This document shows, piece by piece, positions 34,470-46,794 of a DNA stretch of 64,000 nt; position 1 is the first letter of the stretch; every line of letters starts with the position of its first letter. Position numbers and translations under genes: made by a program. The notes beneath the pieces were generated by a model, which was given only the letters and a program-made list of their open reading frames with translations, made no database searches and had not been told where the DNA came from. Origin of the DNA: Mytilus edulis (lineage: Eukaryota; Mollusca; Bivalvia; Mytilida; Mytilidae); NCBI RefSeq assembly GCF_963676685.1, contig NC_092348.1:30975386-31039385 (forward strand). The letters run 5' to 3'.

Positions 34470-34760
34470 TCTGATCAATGATCCCGCTTACTGCTTTATC
34501 AGATTCTCGTATCCCGCTTATACTATGCAGTTTTCATTTTTTTAAATTTTCCGTGTCCCGTTATACTTTATTTCTCGTTTTCACGACACAATCATTTGAC
34601 TATCACGTGTCACGCTTACAAAAAAATCGGCAATTCCGCGTCACGCTTATACCTCAACGCGACCCACTATTCTACTCTTTTCTGACTCATATTAAGCCCA
34701 TTATAGATATATTTAAAAAGTGTGTTTTTTATCCCTTTTTATCCCGTCTCGTTTCGGGTT
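34470..34760 (+). repeat. Repeat rich in CCCGCTTAT and CACGCTTA motifs
   Basis: TCCCGCTTA, GTCACGCTTAC and GTCACGCTTATAC recur about every 30-60 bp over 280 bp, like a degenerate minisatellite. The overlapping small ORFs are not supported. Confidence 0.5.
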
Positions 34761-34769
34761 GAGCCACAG

Positions 34770-34960
34770 ATAGATAAGATGTCATATGTGACAATGAGAC
34801 AACTCTCAAAACGAGTCACAATTTATAAAAGTATACCTTATACGTCAAAATACGGTCTTCAACATGGAGTCTTGGCTCACACCGAACAGCAAGTTATAAA
34901 GGGCCCCAGTGTAAAACCTTTTAAACGGGAAAACCAACGATTCAATCTTTATCAAGATGT
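34770..34960 (-). repeat. Family B repeat, reversed copy
   Basis: GACAATGAGACAACTCTCAA, ATACGGTCTTCAACATGGAG and AACGGGAAAACCAACGATTC are the reverse of family B motifs. Confidence 0.7.
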
Positions 34961-34969
34961 TCGTAATTA

Positions 34970-36500
34970 GTGGTGAAGTGTCATGGAAATGGATAAAAAA
35001 ACAAGGATATGGAAATGGATAAAAAACAAAAGGATTAAGATCCCTATACGATTCATAAGAAATTTTAAAGATGGAATACATTTGAAATAAATGTTATTTC
35101 TATTGAATTTTTTTAGAGTGTTTTAAAACCAAACTTTCCTCCGTAAGTTAAATTTTATCAAATTCGTCTCTTACTTTATCTATTGTTTGAGCAAGTCGGC
35201 TAAATTAAGGCTTTACAGCTAATTTCCTAATGCATGTAAAGCGAAACTTTGGTTGACTTGATTGCTTAGTTTGTATAATTGTTTATACAAACTTTGTAAA
35301 TAAGATTGACATCTTTAAACAATATGTATCGGCATAGTTTAACTTGTATTTGTATAATTATTATATTTGAATTAAATAAAATTGGGTGTTATCATAATGA
35401 TTGTACAAAAAAAAAAAAAGCAAGCACGCTAACTAAAGTCTTGCTTTACATGCTTAAAAAAATACGCTGTTTCATAGATAAAAAAAATTAGATATATCAT
35501 ACAGTGAAAATGCGCCGCATATACAATACTAATGAATCGCTCTACAGTGAAAATGAAAGAATAGTATCAATATTCGACAGTAAACATGGCATAAAGAAAG
35601 CATCAAAGTGGAATTCAGTTCAATATGAAGAAACTGAATGACAAAACCTATTCTACGTTATACAACTTTAATAATTGTGTTAAAATGAATATTTTTTCTG
35701 CAACAACATCTTACCTGTTAGTTATAAAACACCTGCACGATCTGTTCGTGAAATGTCCTAAATATTCACCTTTTTTGGTATATATTTCACAGCTATTTGG
35801 ATTTAGGCGCGAAAAAAACCCCGTTCGCATCTCTTACTTTGTTTTATTAGTATTATGTGTTTCTTAACATATACTTTTTAACTCATTTTCTTCATTTTCT
35901 TCAAAAATAAAAAATAAAAAAAGTCGTCTGTTTACATGGTTTATTTATCATTCTGTACATCAAAAATTTCTGGCATATACAGTGAAAATGATATTTTAGG
36001 ATCCGCACTTTACATACACTGGTTATGAGCCATGTCAGAGTATGCATTTAACATTTAATATTTGTCGCTGATCGTTAAGAAGCCAAACATCATTAAATTC
36101 CATTGACTAATTCACGAAGCATCACTTACAAAATGAACTATCTAAGTCTCTATGATTAAATATAGTTTTTTTTTATATGAGTTGGAATGGTTAAATTTAA
36201 ATGTCTGTTATTTAGTTATATTTTTTATTCCAATCTGCTCTTTGTTTTGTTTTTTAATGCACTCAAACACAACATTTTTAACTTTCTTCTGAAATGCAAG
36301 GTTTCAAACAAGGAACGTCAACCATCAGAAAGGAAATATTTGGGCGACAATGTAAAGACGAGGTTATTATGATATTCCTTATTTTATTGTGTTGTGTTTT
36401 AATATATAATCAATAAAACATAAAGTACATCCGTATTAGACTAGTATGTTAATTTTTAAAATGAGTATCACAATCTACTAGAAATTTTTGTGAATAAGAT
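34970..36500. other. Intergenic stretch, nothing recognised
   Basis: A+T-rich, with CAGTGAAAATG recurring at about 35502, 35545 and 35981 in a loose way. No supported gene. Confidence 0.45.
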
Positions 36501-36504
36501 AAAA

Positions 36505-36620
36505 GATGCGGGAGTTTCTCGCTACATTGACGACCCATTGGTGGCCTTCGGCTGTTGTCTGCTCTATGGTCGAGTTGTTGTCGCTTTGACACATTTCCCA
36601 TTTCCATTCTCAATTTTATG
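36505..36620 (+). repeat. Family D repeat 3' fragment
   Basis: TTCTCGCTACATTGACGACC and TGCTCTATGGTCGAGTTGTT match 37890-37960 and 39270-39330. Confidence 0.75.
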
Positions 36621-37081
36621 AACTCCTCAAAGTTATATGAATAAAATAATATTATATATACTATTTATACATATGATGTCGATTTTACTGCGATATAGCT
36701 GTAACACGCTAGCTTCCTACCAAGACAATGCTTACATTACATGTAAGTTGCATTATAATACGTCATTTTGATTGGCTAATAGCGATCTTGCATCATTTTG
36801 CAATTACCATTCATTTCAAAATAAATTGTAATATTCATGATGACACACGTTTCCACAACAAAGTGCACACTGTCAGATAAATAAAAGAAAACTTAATAGT
36901 AATCGAGTTTTCATGATCATAGCGAAAACATGTAATCATAAGTATTGAATGCTTCTTTTAGTAAATTCACAAAGGTTATAAAAACGTTAACCGTGCGCAT
37001 ATTTTTAGAATGAGCGCTTCCGCGCATCATACAAAATGTACTTCGGTCAACGGTTTTACACGCCACTGAATTAACAAATAG

Positions 37082-37354
37082 AAGCATTCAATTCAAAACC
37101 GGTATAAGGAAATAATTCGTAAATATAACTCAACATGCAGACATCTTATACGTTCAGGTATTTCACATCCAAAATTTTATGGAAATATTCTTTATAAAGC
37201 ACAAAAATGTCAGTATTCTCCTCAGAAACTAACAAAACCTTTAAATAGACTTATTAAAAGGGGATATAGTTACGATACTGTTGTCAGGTCATTAAAGATT
37301 GCATATTTTGGCTTTAACATTGATTCACTGATAGGGTCTTTGCATCGGAACTAA
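37082..37354 (+). pseudogene. Retroelement ORF C-terminal end
   Basis: An open frame reads SIQNRYKEIIRKYN, STCRHLIRSGISHPKFYG, then PLNRLIKRGYSYDTVVRSLK and ends SLIGSLHRN with a TAA. The same tail is on the minus strand at 21930-22130, and its first residues recur near 45890. It directly precedes a family D unit, so family D is probably the 3' untranslated tail of this element. No RT palm motifs are present here. The link to a reverse-transcriptase protein is from memory of similar mussel proteins. Confidence 0.6.
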
Positions 37355-37990
37355 ACACATTTATTTCTAAAAAAACAGTTGTTGGCATGACACGGGTTAT
37401 GTTCTTCTCATATATTTTATGATAGTATGATACTAAACCCCTAACGGGAGGGATTGTACCTGATATTCATATGATGAAGACATAATCTTTCAATCAGTTT
37501 AATTGAGGTCTGGAGCTGGCATGTCAGTTAACTGCTAGTAGTCTGTTGTTATTTATGTATTATTGTCATTTTATTTATTTTCTTTTGTTACATCTTTTGA
37601 TATCAGACTCGGACTTCTCTTGAACTGAATTTTAATGTGCGTATTGTTATTCTTTTACTTTTCTACATTGGCTAGAGGTATAGGGGGAGGGTTGAGATCT
37701 CATAAACATGTTTAACCCCGCCGCAATTTTGCGCCTGTCCCAAGTCAGGAGCCTCTGGCCTTTGTTAGTCTTGTATGATTTTAAATTTTAGTTTCTTGTG
37801 TATAATTCGGAGTTTAGTATGACGTCCATTATCACTGTACTATTATGCATATTTTAGGGGCCAGCTGAAGGACACCTACGGGTGCGGGAATTCTCGCTAC
37901 ATTGAAGACCCATTGGTTGCCTTCGGCTGTTGTTTGCTCTATGGTCGGGTGGTTGTCGCTTTGACATATTCACCATTTCCTTTCTCAATT
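37355..37990 (+). repeat. Family D repeat, longest copy
   Basis: Contains GGCATGACACGGGTTATGTT, GGTCTGGAGCTGGCATGTCA, AGGTATAGGGGGAGGGTTGA, GCCAGCTGAAGGACACCTAC and CGCTACATTGAAGACCC in order. Shorter copies occur at 39000-39415, 36505-36620 and, reversed, at 14440-14790, 25595-25695 and 47040-47370. Confidence 0.8.
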
Positions 37991-38268
37991 TTAATTCTTC
38001 CGAGAATGAAAAATTGATAAAAATATGACCAATTATCTCACCCCCATTAAATTAAATCTACACCAACCTTCGTAATAGATAGTGTACATCAAATAAAACA
38101 ATAATATTTTTATAAATATTAACAATTAATAATCATTTATTACAATAAAAAATAAAAATATTGCAATTAAACTATTGAGGTATGTTAAAATTGTTGAACA
38201 GCTTATGGTTCAAGTGTCTTTTGGGCCAAACCACCTATCAAGGTGTCTCAGCGTCCTCATTTATGCCT

Positions 38269-38511
38269 TTAATTTATAACACAACTACATGCACTGTTTT
38301 GCGTCGTCGTAGTTGGCACTGTGTCCGTATCCATACTTATACTGGAATATCCTTTTCTCAAAGCGAACCTGTCGTCTGCAGGTACATCACAACCATCATC
38401 ATCGCCATTTTCTGTAAGTCGTTTTATTACTGACATGAACATCTCCGTTACGTTTTCGTTTGTTTTGGCGCTTGTCTCTATGTGAGGTAAATTTTCCCTC
38501 TCTGCAAAATC
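38269..38511 (-). pseudogene. Small GTPase remnant, last exon
   Basis: Intact 80-codon frame from acceptor TTTTAG to a TAA at 38269-38271, with G5 and a C-x-C tail motif. Confidence 0.7.
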
Positions 38512-38999
38512 CTAAAATATATGAAAATCAACACGATAACAGTAATACTTTTTTCATAATTTCATTAACGACTTTTGACTCCGCATTACATCTTTTTTTT
38601 TTACATGTAATTACCGTCTATGCGGTATGATATCCTGATACTCAGTGAAGCAAGAACAACCAAAAGAAGTATTCAAATGGTGATATGAATTGGGGGGGGG
38701 GGATTACTGTTTTCCGGTTATTATGTCGTGTATATAATTATAAAATGAAATTATCACTTTTAATGTGTTTTACGCTATCATGGATGATACAGCATGGATT
38801 TGTAACACTTTGAATGATACAATATCAATTGCTTACAATATGAAAGATGGTGAAAGATACTATAACTGATACAAACGAAAAATATGAGTGACTCATACAT
38901 GTAGTCTTTTAATGTTGACAAACATGAAGATCTTAAAATGTATATTAAAAAACAAATTTGCATCAATGTCATTTTGCTTAGTTTCTTTGTTATAAATTC

Positions 39000-39415
39000 T
39001 GATGTCGGACTCGGACTTCTTTTAAATCGAGTTAAACAGTGGGTATAACTGCGGTTGTTTTTCTTCGTTGGCTACAGACATACGCGAGGGTTGGGATCTC
39101 ACAAAACATGTTTGAACCGGCGCATATTTTGACTGTCCCAAGTCAAGAGTCTCTAGCCTTTGTTGGACTTGTATGATATTTTATTTTAGTCCGTTTATAT
39201 GCTTTGGAGTTCCATTATCACTGAACTAGTTCATATTTTCGTATAGGGGCCAGCTGAAGCACGCCTCCGGGGGCTGGATTTACTTGCTGTGTTGAAGGTC
39301 CACCGGTGACCTTCGGCAATATTCTGCTCTTTGGTAGGGTTTGTGTTGTTGTTTTTTTTTTTGTTTTTTTTACATATTCCACATTTCCATTCTCAGTTTT
39401 ATCTTCTATCTTATT
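39000..39415 (+). repeat. Family D repeat in the GTPase-remnant intron
   Basis: TGTCGGACTCGGACTTCTTT, GGTTGGGATCTCACAAAACA and GGGGCCAGCTGAAGCACGCC match 37590-37990. Confidence 0.75.
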
Positions 39416-39576
39416 GATGAGTTTCGAATTTACATGCGAATGCGCATAAACGAACATGTAGGTTACCATGGCGTCAATAATACTCCATTCCCCTAACCCA
39501 TCACAACTCCGAACTAAACCGGAAATACACATTGTTGTCCTTAAAATACATTTTTAAAAGAACAAAACCAATATAC

Positions 39577-39708
39577 CTCGACGTCCTGTTTGTTGATTTC
39601 ACGTTTCATGTCAGATTTGTTTCCTACTGGAATTACAACTGCTTTTTCGTTCTGCTGATTATATCTTTTCCATCATTCACATATATCACTTGCCGTCTCT
39701 AAAGATTC
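39577..39708 (-). pseudogene. Small GTPase remnant, G4 exon with stop
   Basis: 44 codons between acceptor TTGCAG and donor GTATAT; codon 12 is TGA. Confidence 0.7.
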
Positions 39709-40109
39709 CTGCAAGAAAAAGACAACTTCAATAATTATTATCAGTTGCAAAAGTTGGTAATATTTTTAGTTGTTAGTGGCGGATACGATTTGTTTTGTTT
39801 TATAAAACAGCACTTAAAATGATTACTAATTATGTCGATGTTCTTCTCACAAACCCGCTACACTAAACTGAATAAAATAGAAATCATTTAAGACTATTTT
39901 TATTTACTGATGATAACTTTTTAGCTTGTATAGCCATAATAACATTTAAGAAATAATAAATTGACCGTTATTATTACAATAACATAAACGGTACCAATTT
40001 GTCTCAACCAGTTGCGCAGTATAGCAAGCGTGTAAATAATAACATAAAAAGAACAGTGTAAAATCCTGTATAGCTGCCTTACCTGATTGGAAATATCAAA
40101 CATTATAAA

Positions 40110-40340
40110 AGAGGGACGACAGATACCAAAGGGACAGTCAAACTCATAAATTGAAAACAAACTGACAACGCCATGGCTCAAAATGAAACAAACAATAGTA
40201 CACATGACACAACATAGAAAATTAAAGAATAAACAACACGAACCCCACTAAAAACTAAGGGTGATCTCAGGTGCTCCGGAAGGGTAAGCAGATCCTGCTC
40301 CACATAAGGCACCCGTCGTGTTGCTTATGTGATAACATAT
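40110..40340 (+). repeat. Family A repeat copy
   Basis: GAGGGACGACAGATACCAAA to GTCGTGTTGCTTATG, as at 1684-1925. Confidence 0.8.
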
Positions 40341-40395
40341 CCGGTAAATAGTCTAATTCGGTAGGTCACATTCATGAAAGGGAAGGGGATTGTAG

Positions 40396-40616
40396 TTACC
40401 ACGTAAGGAACACATCCGATTTCATTTGTGAAACGGTTATTCCATAACGGTCAACCAACTCGTGACGGCGTCGGTAAAATTTAAGAAGGGATGATTTCAA
40501 CTTCACTATTTGGAACTCTTGGTTTAAAAGCTTCCTTGTGAGCAGCAACCCTGTACCATGAAAATCATGATAGGAAATGCAAGCACGGGAATATCGTTTC
40601 AATTGGGAGATATAAC
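40396..40616 (-). repeat. Repeat abutting the GTPase exon piece
   Basis: The minus frame reads LLTRKLLNQEFQIVK and YRRRHELVDRYGITVSQM, a translation I associate with a common mussel repeat. It joins the G3 piece at about 40616, probably as an insertion. Confidence 0.45.
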
Positions 40617-40969
40617 AGTTGCGTCCATTTATAGAATAATAGTTGATAGAGAACCTCTCGTATCTTCTATCCCCATCTGTGTCATTCTGAAACATCATTG
40701 CTATACATATTGAATAATATCTGACTTGATGAAAATAATAAACTTGGTCATCTCGAGGAACAATATAAGTTTTAAAAAACCCTTACATGACAAAATGTAA
40801 ATCATTTTTAAAATTCAATGGCAAGATATAAGCCCCCCCCCCTCCTTATGTTTTAACATGTACATATTAACACAAAGATAACCTTTCAATAAATTTAATG
40901 CATCGTTACAGAAAGGGTTGTCTTCTTTATCTTAGATACTAACATCACACCTTGGTCCAATGATATGTG

Positions 40970-41190
40970 GAAAAGGATCTGCTTACCCTTCAGGAGCACC
41001 TGAGATCTGCCCCAGTTTTAGGTGGAATTCAATTTGATAAATCTTTAGTTTTCTATATTGTGTCTTGTAAAGTATTATTTTTCTGTTTGTCTTTTTCTTT
41101 TTTAGCCATGGCATTGTCAGTTTACTTTCAATCTGTGAGTGTGATTGTTCCTCTGATATCTTTCGCCTCTCGTTTCTCATTGGCAATCAT
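40970..41190 (-). repeat. Family A repeat copy, reversed
   Basis: GGATCTGCTTACCCTTCAGG and CTGATATCTTTCGCCTCTCG, the reverse of the 40110 copy 0.6 kb away. The pair makes a loose inverted repeat. Confidence 0.75.
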
Positions 41191-41968
41191 ATAACATCTT
41201 GTTAATTTCATAGAACCAAAAATATACTACGAAGAAGAAAGTGCCTTCAAAATACAAACTATTAAAAAAATTTAAACATAGAGACTGCACAAATATTCAA
41301 ACTCCCTCAGTGTGCAATGATGAACCTTTACAATATTATTGAGGATAACTGTATTCAAGGAAACACATTCAACATACATGTAACAATCGCTCAAAAAAGA
41401 GAGAGTTGAGAACCGAATCAAAATACAACTTTAGTATTTCGTATTCGCGTATTCGTGTTTTAGCTTTTATAAACAGTATTATGCTGAGAAGACAAACAAT
41501 TTAAAAAGATAGGTGGGAATTTTAATGCTTTGTCAGTTTTCCTGTTATCATGTCTGACATATAACGGCAGGACTCTTTTTTGTTAAAGTTGTTTTGCTCT
41601 TTGATTTAAAAAAAGTTAATTTCAACACAGCATCATAAGATATGCCAAGAAACTCAAACATAACAGGCGAATACGCTACACCGAGATACTTTATGCGGCT
41701 CGGTAATGAATGAGCATGAAATACCAAAGATAAATGAAGGAAATTTAAGATAATGACAACAAATAGATCACTTGACCTTAACCCCCCCAGAAAACAGATC
41801 ATCAAGTTAGAACATATAATGGTTAATTCGGTAAATGTCATAGTTTAAGTCTAGTTCGTTGTGCAAAACAAAACAAAGTAACGAACTTTGCTGAAATAAA
41901 TAACAACTAATTATGTACGTAAATATACTGTTTTTAATATTATTTACCTTTTGAAAGATTCGAAAACG

Positions 41969-43143
41969 TCAAGTGGTTGCAATTAGATACCCAGTAAAGC
42001 TAGCATAGTCACCATGAATAGCTTCTGATCCAACACCCTATAAATGTTGTATGAACACTTTATATCCTATCTCAAGCTCTAGGGTTCCAGATATCGCACC
42101 AGCATCACGGTTACTAAAGCTGTGTCCAAATGTCAACCTGTTGTTATTTTTCATAAGTATAATGTGTAACTTGGTTCAAAGGACAAAAAAGTGCAATCGA
42201 AGTAGTAAAGTCCTTTGACAGAAGTACGAAAGATACCCGTTTTGGAATCGTATGCATTACCTGTATTTGTGAATACTTTATCAAATACTACAGTTGACGT
42301 TCCTGAACGTGTTACTGTTTTCGACAATGTGGCATAAAATCCAATCGGTTTTTGGTTGTTGTTCCTACAGTTGGTGCCTTAAAAAGCAGAAATAAAATAC
42401 AGCTTTAGGTAACATTTAGAGCAAAACTACCTTAATAGATATCCTATTAAGAAATTTGTATTGTTGTACAATATTTATCTGTCTTCCTTTTTGATTTAGT
42501 GGAAATAAGTCTGTAATTTTTCATGATAAAAAGAAAAAGATTCCAACCATATGTTCCCACTCAAAAGTATTGATTGTCAACGAAAAAAGGGATCTAATCA
42601 CCTGGACGTCATTCTGGATCCGCCAGTGCTTTTGATGAATGTTCAATTATGCATTAATAAAAATGTGTTTTCAAATTGATATCATTTTATCTATCTTTTG
42701 AATGAAACTATTACTTCATACTATTAAGCTATAGTATTGACTTCATACTATTAAGCTATAGTATTGGTACAAATTAAAAGTTTTATTTTGTTGCAAATGG
42801 AAGATGGTTTGTGGCTCAAATGAAACACCAATTAGTGTAAAAGCAAACCACCGAAGACAAATATATTATGTTTGATTTGAGGGGTTGTTATATCATGAAA
42901 ATATTTACCGATGCATTTGAATTAAGATATAAAATGTGTATTGTTGTTAAAAACTATATATATATTGTTACAAATGTATACTTACAAGTAAAATCCCACA
43001 GCAATATTTAGTATAGAACCGTAAATATATCTTTATTCAATTCAGTAAACATTTTGGACTATAATTATGATAGTTACCTGAACTTATTTGTTTAATTTCT
43101 TTATCAAAATTTAATAGCTTTTCCATGACAATTTCTGTTCGAT
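41969..43143 (-). pseudogene. C1q domain-containing gene 3, broken copy
   Basis: Exon 2 (43078-43143) and exon 3 (41969-42377) keep the lengths and splice borders of genes 1 and 2. The linker reads DRTEIVMEKLLNFDKEIK. Exon 3 starts GTNCRNNNQKPIGFYA and carries FTNTGNAYDSKTGIFRTSVK, but a small deletion near 42177 shifts the frame just after YYFDCTFLS. Farther on, a TAG interrupts FIQHL-stop-GVGSEAIHG. The end of the frame (FTGYLIATT) is preserved. No exon 1 was found; sequence similarity to the introns of genes 1 and 2 stops near 43820. It is a 5'-truncated, disabled duplicate. Confidence 0.85.
42713..42770 (+). repeat. Short direct duplication
   Basis: ACTTCATACTATTAAGCTAT plus about nine bases is repeated twice in tandem, in intron 2 of C1q pseudogene 3. 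Confidence 0.8.
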
Positions 43144-43316
43144 CTAAAAATATAAATCTATATACTAACAATATTTTATCACAAGAAACCGCTTCAGTGA
43201 TAAATTTGCACTGATGCGCTTCACTTGTTTTCTATATAGCAATATTCCAGCAGTGCCTACATACAGAGTATGAATTTCCCAGTTGATACCGACGGTATTT
43301 CGAAGCTTGTCCCAAT

Positions 43317-43565
43317 ACAGTCAGGAGCTTGTAGTTCAGTGGTTGTCGGTTTTTTTTTCGTAAACTGTTCTGTTATAAATTTGGGTGTTAGTTTTCTGAA
43401 TTGAATTATTTCCTATTTTTCATGACGGGGCTTTTTATAGTCGACAATACGGTATGGGGTTTTCTCATTGTTCAAGGTTGCACGGTTGCCTATAATTGCT
43501 TACATCCATTTCATTTGAATTACGGTGAGTAGTTGTTTTTTTGGCAGGCATACCACATCTCCTTA
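43317..43565 (+). repeat. Family B repeat in the C1q pseudogene 3 flank
   Basis: CAGTCAGGAGCTTGTAGTTCAG to GCATACCACATCTCC-like sequence. It corresponds in position to the copy at 20093-20362 of gene 1. Confidence 0.75.
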
Positions 43566-44118
43566 ATATTAGACTTCTTCAAAAAACTACCAATGGGAAA
43601 TTTTATGTGTTGACTCGTTTCCAAGAAAATCTCATATAATCTGAACCATATAACAAATTCAAACAGTGTGACTGTAAAGAAATGATTGATCGCTCACAAA
43701 CATGTAAGACCCCGCAACCTGATTTGTGTAAACCAATCCCTTAGCAAGAGCCTGTTATCCATTGGTTGTCTTTTGTTTTTGCAATATATTTTGTCTTTTT
43801 TTACTTTCTCGTTTAATGTCTCGATTACACCTTCATAACGAATCTACATCGTCCCTTTACTCATTTTAAGACAAGGATGTAAAATTGAAAAATGCTAAAT
43901 AAATGAATTTCCAGTGCAACTTTTCCTTTAGTTTCCGGATTTTCTTTTCTTTCTTTGGAACGGAGGAACATGTAGGTTGGAGGGGGGGGGGCATTTTATT
44001 TAATTGAGCTATTTATACTGTAAATTCATGCTGTCTCTAGTCTGGTCAAAGGGTCAGAGCGTTCTACTTAATTAAACGATACATTGTTGAAATAAGATGA
44101 CATGTTTTCACGTGCAGA

Positions 44119-44704
44119 GAAAGGAGTAGGTCCGGTAAGGACCGATTTTGGCCTCAAATTTCAGGTTCATCTGAATAAAGATTTTGACCACTTTTTAAAC
44201 ACTTAAGTGTCTATTTTATTTGAATTAATTAGTTAAGGTGAAGGATTTTAACAGATTTAGTCATTAAAAACGATCCGATTCAAGCTCAAATATGAATAAT
44301 CTACCAAATATGCCGAAAAATGTCACTTTTCAGATGGTTTTTGGTAGAAATGAAAGTGGCCGCATCCGTGTTCATCCTCAACCTTTATATATGTTATGTA
44401 TTATCATAAAATACAACTTACATTTCAATATAAAGGATGAACACGAATGCGGCCACTTTCGTTTTACACGAAAACCGTCTAAAATTTAACTAAAATGCTA
44501 GAATTATGAGGATTTCAGTAATTTAGCATGACTTAATGGTGCTAGTACCGGATATATGTGCATTGTATTGTCAAAAACAGCCCATATTTATGTAGCAGAA
44601 GCATTCTACTGTCCAATAAATAACTAAAGGTTTACATTTTAACAATTTTGTAAAACTGCTATATTTTGGGGCCAAAAAGGGGTCTTACTGAACCTACTTC
44701 TTTC
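44119..44704. mobile_element. MITE with long inverted ends and a central palindrome
   Basis: The ends GAAAGGAGTAGGTCCGGTAA and, inverted, GAAAGAAGTAGGTTCAGTAA are about 40 bp long, with TTTTGGCC near their inner edge. In the centre, arms of about 50 bp (44338-44391 and 44428-44478) with GAAAGTGGCCGCAT cores form a second palindrome. It is 586 bp. The target duplication could not be fixed. No transposase is present. Confidence 0.75.
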
Positions 44705-46794
44705 ACTTATGACCAATGCATGACTATATTTCATCTTTCTTATTGGTCAATGATTTTGCGGGGTCAGCACGAGTTCACGTGTAAGTGCGTTGTGGTCGCT
44801 TCCTTTTGTCATCAGCATTTGATGTGTTTTTGTTAAAAATTCTCACCCACATACCTCCCTTAGTGTATTATTTTGAAGAATGTATGTTTATTTATGGGGC
44901 AGATTTTTCTCCCTACCTTTGCTATTCTTGGTCATTTATTCAATAGATATGATGTAATTTCGTATTAATTATATATTATTATTTCATATTAAATATGAAC
45001 TTTTATGGCAAATGTTTTATTTGCAAAATATATTTTTTGCATTTTATGATTTTGAATAAATGACCTTTTTTCGTCAGTTTAGTTTTTATATCATATAGCA
45101 AATCAAGCTCAGACTCTGGCCTGTGTATTTCAAGTATGTTTATGGTATCTAGCTGTACATTGAACATGTTGAAGAAAATTATGTGTTTCATCATATTAAC
45201 GGCTTTAATTTCGAAATAAAACATCACATTTGTGTTTGTTATTTTTTTCCAACTTGCCAAATAAGGGGAGATAACTCAGATAAAGTTATTTTATAGTACA
45301 GAGTGTTTTGAATTTACCAATTTTTGTGTATAGCAAGAACAAAAGTTCGGTGACACCATTTTTTTTTTCTTATCTGAAGTCATGATTAAGAGCTATCTTC
45401 TCCCGTGTTCATTAAAATGCTATGTTGTTGTATTCTTTTATCACAAACAATTGGATTTTCCATGCTTATTCTATACAAAATCTGACAATTTTCCACAATC
45501 TGTAGCGTGGAAAAAAACCTCCAGTGACCCTTACTTTTTATTATTATTTAAAAAACAAAAACACGATAAACTTCATTTTGACAAAGTAATAAAATTTAAT
45601 GGATTTTGATCAAGACGCCACAGCAATCTTCATAGTCTGACAAGTGAATTCCATTAGGAATATTAATCACAGGAGAAAAAATAACTATCGAGTAGATGAC
45701 AGACTGACATATAAATTTGTTAAAATTAGAGAGTAAATTTTACACGATGTTAAAATCAACTTATCATGCAGCAGGTAACAAGGTTCATGCGCAATGAGTT
45801 GAAATGCATAGATTTGTTACAGGAATAGAGTTTGATTGTTTTATGAAACAATTCAGTGTACGAAAACAGCCAATATTTGCCTTGACCGAGAATGCTTCAA
45901 TTCAAAACCGGTACCGTAATTATCCTATTAGAATAGAAAAAATCATAGGGACCTAAATAAATCAAGAATTTACTACCGCTCGAGGTAAAATGTTTTGCAT
46001 GAAGTGCCATCCCATGATAAAATAATACGGAGCCCCGCTAGGGACATGCAAAGAAAAAAATATATTGTGCGCACAATTTAAATATATTGTGCGCACAACT
46101 TAAACATATTGTGCGCACAATATGATATGGTGTTTGCCTAAAATTAGGAAAACAGTTTTCTCTTGACCATGAACTCATTTTATTGATAATTCAACAAGTT
46201 TAAATGTTCGTAGTTTACACGAAATCTCAGACACCAAATGCAATAGTTCTTCTATATTTGGTTGTATGAAACGATTTTAATGTCTCAATGTCACCAACGT
46301 TTTTGTTTGGTGTTTTGGTGTATTTCTCGGATACTATAAGCATTTAGCTAGATATATTTGGTGTACGGAATGTTTGTATGGTGTTATTGTCTATCTTGCA
46401 GTAATATTAATCTGACCTTGATTTTATATTCATGGTTCGTGTTATTTGATTCTTGTTTGGTCTGTTTTTCAGATACTATAAGGAATAACTTTATTTGTTT
46501 TATGGAATGATTGTAATGTATATATATATTTGTCTGACCTTGAATTTATTTTCATGGTTTATTGGTCAATTTTAAAAATCTCAGAATTGGTCTATTTTTT
46601 AGATACGATAATAAAGGTATAGTTTAACTGTATTTAATGTACAAAATATTTATAAGGCGCGCATGTTTTATAATGTTTGTTTCTCAGATACATTTGGTTC
46701 TTCAATACAGCACCCGAAGGCGCGCTTCAGCTGGCCCGTATATTCAGCTATTTCAGTAGTTATCGTTTGTTTATTTAATGTATACGTGTTTCTC

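Larger units (their letters stand above)
38269..40686 (-). pseudogene. Rab/Ras-type small GTPase gene remnant
   Basis: Three minus-strand pieces. At 40617-40686, after an acceptor TTTCAG, it reads NDTDGDRRYERFSINYYS, the G3 (DTAG-like) and switch II region. Exon 39577-39708 (132 bp, GT/AG borders) holds VIPVGNKSDMKRE, the G4 NKxD motif. Exon 38269-38511 (243 bp) holds HIETSAKTNENVTEMFM, the G5 SAK motif, then a hypervariable tail ending SACSCVIN with two cysteines as in prenylated Rab proteins. The middle exon has an in-frame TGA (ICE-stop-WKRY). The first piece runs straight into repeat DNA, so the part between switch II and G4 is missing. The P-loop exon was not found. It is a decayed gene unless the stop is a sequence error. 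Confidence 0.65.

Noticed and set aside
41548..41841. 97-codon minus-strand frame next to C1q pseudogene 3
   Set aside because: No signal peptide, domain or splice context fits, and it could not be linked to the GTPase remnant as a P-loop exon.
45003..45260. 85-codon minus-strand frame
   Set aside because: Rich in Lys, Ile and Asn as expected for A+T-rich DNA; no motif or partner exon.
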